A stretch of 64,000 nt of DNA from Turnera subulata (lineage: Eukaryota; Streptophyta; Magnoliopsida; Malpighiales; Passifloraceae), in NCBI GenBank assembly GCA_028386065.3, contig JAKUCV010001536.1, forward strand, positions 112,217 through 176,216, read 5' to 3'. The first letter of the stretch is position 1. Each line of letters starts with the position of its first letter. Positions 61,912 through 64,000 of this stretch are shown here, piece by piece. Both the position numbers and the translations under genes were made by a program. The notes under the pieces were generated by a model that saw nothing but the letters and a program-made list of their open reading frames with translations, did no database searches and was not told the origin of the DNA.

Positions 61912-61919
61912 TATATAAA
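61912..61919 (+). promoter_or_regulatory. TATA box of the LTR promoter
   Basis: TATATAAA, 226 bp before the LTR end, is the only TATA element in the LTR and is well placed to start the genomic RNA. Confidence 0.6.
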
Positions 61920-62235
61920 TAGGACGCGTGAGGGGGGGTTGTTGGGCGTGTATTATTGTTGATGGTTTATTAATAATAGTACCGAGTCTTCTCCCAATTA
62001 TTTCTCTTGCTTTATTATTCTCTTTGTTCTCTCTTCGTTGTGTTTGCGTGTGGTAGGCTTACAAGTTAAGGGACGATCTTGCTTGTGCCGCACGGTGAGA
62101 GTGTGCATCCGCTGCGCCACACTCTTGGTCCGTGACAAGTGGTAGCGGAGCTTGACTTGCTGTTGGTGCCTTTTGTTCGCTGTTGGTGCGATTTGGTGCT
62201 GGTAGGTGTGCCAATTGTTTCGCGGGTGCAGATCT

Positions 62236-62446
62236 GGGCGTGCCTTTTGGTTCGCAGGTGCAGGTCTTGGCGCGCCTTTTTGCTCGACTGGGTGCGCTTT
62301 CTGGGTTCTGCTGGGCGCGCCTTTTTGCTCGACTGGGCGCGCCTTTTGGCTCGACCGGGCGCACTTTTTGGCGCGACTGGGCGCACTTTTTGGCTCGACT
62401 GGGCGCACTTTTTGGCGCGACTGGGCGCACTTTTTGTGCGATTGGG
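62236..62446 (+). repeat. 22-bp tandem repeats in the retrotransposon leader
   Basis: About nine units of the form GCGCACTTTTTGGCGCGACTGG with degenerate first copies. They give artificial repetitive open frames on both strands. Confidence 0.85.
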
Positions 62447-63726
62447 CTGCAGCAAGGCGGGTTGGTACGGAATCTTTTTTATATAAATTCACACGCACTC
62501 TTGAAGGTAATTTTGAGGCTTGGTTTTGTCTTGGAGTTGTTGAATCTTTTTGTTGCTGTTGGTCGACTTTTTCTGTGGTGTTGCCTTGTCGATATCTTTT
62601 CTGTGGGCTGTCTTGGTGCGGGCTGGAGGCGGGAATTGCTTGCTGGATGCGTGCAGGTGCTGCTGGTTTTGGCGTGAGACGGGCAGACTTGGTGTGACAG
62701 GAGGCAGGAATTGGTGCTGCGGGTTGCGCATCGACACTGGGCAGATTCAGTGCGGCTGGTTTGGGCAGGAACGAGGAGTGCGACTTCAAACAAAGGTACC
62801 TGGTTCTTTTGCTTCAAGAGGGGAAGGAGAATCAAGTGGTTTTATTTGTTTTTCCTGGTTGACTTTTGTTGGTGCTTGGACAAAGTGCAATCTTGTTGTT
62901 GCATTCTTTGCTGGCCGATTGGTGCATCTTATGGAGAGGTGTAGATTGGCTTGGTGTTTGGACAGCAAGTTTTGTGGAGCTTTGGAGCAGACAAAGGTGA
63001 CTAGGGTGGGCAGAGAAGGATTTGAAGCTTTTACTTGAGTTTTCTTGGTGTTTTTCTGTGGCTTGATCATACTTGGTTGCTGAAATTGTTTGCGCGACCG
63101 TGGTGTTTGTCGGGTGCTAGCTGATTACTGTGAGCGCTGGTGCGTTATTGGCGAGCTGATCAGGCGTGTTCTGGTGCGGTTGGGTGCTGGTGGTACACGC
63201 TGGACGATTGGTAGGCTGCTTGGCGTGGGCTGGTGCGCAGAATTGGCGGGGCTGCACACAATTGGCGCAGGTTGGGCGTGAAATTGCGTGGGACGGTACA
63301 CGGGTGCAAGGCAATTTTGGGAGCAACTGTTGTTGGTGTGGAGTCAAGACAGGTTCCAAGGAGAAACTTGGTGGGGTTTGGCTTCAGGAGAAGGACTAGA
63401 CTCAAGGGAACTTTCTTGGTGCTTGGAAACAAAGTGCACGGGTTGCTTAGCTTGGTTCTTGGTCGAATTGTGGAGACTCTTGGGAGTGCAATTGGAGAGA
63501 ACTTTGGACAGCAAGGAGTGTGGATACTTTGTGAGCATCTAGGAGGGGATTTTGCAAGGTCAGACTTGGTTGCTGGAGCAAAATTGCGCGGGGAGTCCTT
63601 GGTGAATTGCGGGTGTGGAGAGCTTCGTTCGAAGTTGCACTTGGCAAGCTTGGACGGGTTGCGTGGAAATTTTGTGGCATACAAGAAGGCTGTTGCGGAT
63701 TGACGCCGGACTGGAGAGTTGGTGTG

Positions 63727-64000
63727 ATGGATTTTACGGAGATCCTAGACACACACAAACGACGGTTGGCGGGTGCGAATGCGACTCATTCTATGGATGG
63801 TGGACATGGTGTTGGGACGTTCATTGGTGCTGGGTGCGGGTTTGCATGGCATGATGAGACGGACATTCATGGCTTATCCAGGATTGAGGGACCGATGAGG
63901 GAGCGAGGTATAGTTCTTTCACGGGCCGATTTCGGGACAGAGATCGGGTGCTCTTCATTCACAAGGGACTGTGATGGTTCGGGTGGTGGAGAGGGTTCCA
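63727..64000 (+). CDS. Possible start of the retrotransposon gag-pol frame (partial)
   Basis: A frame opens with ATG at 63727 (MDFTEILDTHKRRLAG...) and stays open for 91 codons to the window edge. It is the only frame in the leader with mixed, non-repetitive composition. No zinc knuckle or other gag motif is reached, so this is a position-based guess. Confidence 0.35.
   Translation, partial: MDFTEILDTHKRRLAGANATHSMDGGHGVGTFIGAGCGFAWHDETDIHGLSRIEGPMRERGIVLSRADFGTEIGCSSFTRDCDGSGGGEGS

Larger units (their letters stand above)
61682..62137 (+). repeat. 5' LTR of a second LTR retrotransposon (456 bp)
   Basis: Bounded by a perfect 7-bp inverted terminus TGTCACG...CGTGACA and followed at once by a primer-binding-like site. 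It contains a TATA box (61912-61919), as expected for the U3 promoter, and three short hairpins (61698-61798). The partner LTR is beyond the window. Confidence 0.8.
62138..64000 (+). mobile_element. Internal region (leader) of the right-hand LTR retrotransposon, incomplete
   Basis: It begins with AGTGGTAGCGGAGC, a primer-binding-like site sharing the variant TGGTAGCGGAGC with the level-3 element. About 1.6 kb of G/T-rich leader follows, with a 22-bp tandem repeat array. Base composition differs sharply from the AT-rich sequence to the left. The element runs off the window, so its class cannot be read. Confidence 0.75.

Noticed and set aside
61998..62789. Minus-strand frame of 263 codons with repeated RPVEQKGAPSR-like units
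   Set aside because: It is the antisense reading of the 22-bp leader repeats of an LTR element; the period explains the open frame.

Overview
This is a plant nuclear chromosome segment, most likely from a eudicot. It has intron-rich genes with canonical GT-AG introns and plant-specific protein families: a REN1-type RopGAP, a DIC/PUMP-type mitochondrial carrier, an AED3-like secreted aspartic protease, a USP-A protein, a DUF7870-type protein and a MYND-type ubiquitin protease. It also has a tRNA-Gly, AT-rich intergenic DNA and long LTR retrotransposon relics. I cannot name the species.

Layout, left to right. 1-9120 (+): the 3' sixteen exons of a REN1-like RopGAP, whose N-terminal part (PH domain) lies off the left edge. 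9121-11228: convergent intergenic space with a small SINE. 11229-12179 (-): an intronless mitochondrial dicarboxylate carrier with a TATA box about 340 bp upstream. 15692-15763 (-): tRNA-Gly(UCC). 16989-18655 (+): an intronless DUF7870-type protein preceded by a 36-codon upstream ORF that is probably a conserved-peptide uORF. 20044-21366 (-): an AED3-like aspartic protease. 27487-28744 (-): a four-exon universal stress protein. 33386-47958: a gene-free block of nested transposons. 49833-56326 (+): a UBP16-like deubiquitinase of 11 exons with a uORF ending 4 nt before its start. 61682-64000 (+): the 5' LTR and leader of an LTR retrotransposon that runs off the right edge.

The most striking structure is the 14.6-kb nest at 33.4-48.0 kb. 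A degenerate TIR element (ACCGG-rich) was entered by a minus-strand solo LTR (TSD ATTGG). That LTR was entered by a plus-strand solo LTR of the same or a closely related family (TSD GCCGG). The second LTR was entered by a complete but non-coding minus-strand LTR element with ~3.2-kb LTRs (TSD GTGCT). All three target-site duplications are perfect and all LTRs end TG...CA, so the order of insertion can be read directly. Each of these LTRs, and the unrelated LTR at 61.7 kb, carries an array of very short inverted repeats (5-7 bp stems, short fixed loops). In the two solo LTRs the stem sequences change on both arms together. I did not recognise this as a described feature and regard it as the best candidate for something new here.

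REN1, the DIC carrier and UBP16 are, from memory, neighbours in Arabidopsis (At4g24580, At4g24570, At4g24560). The window therefore seems to preserve an ancestral gene cluster stretched by transposons and by several unrelated genes. The genes do not form an operon or an obvious common pathway.
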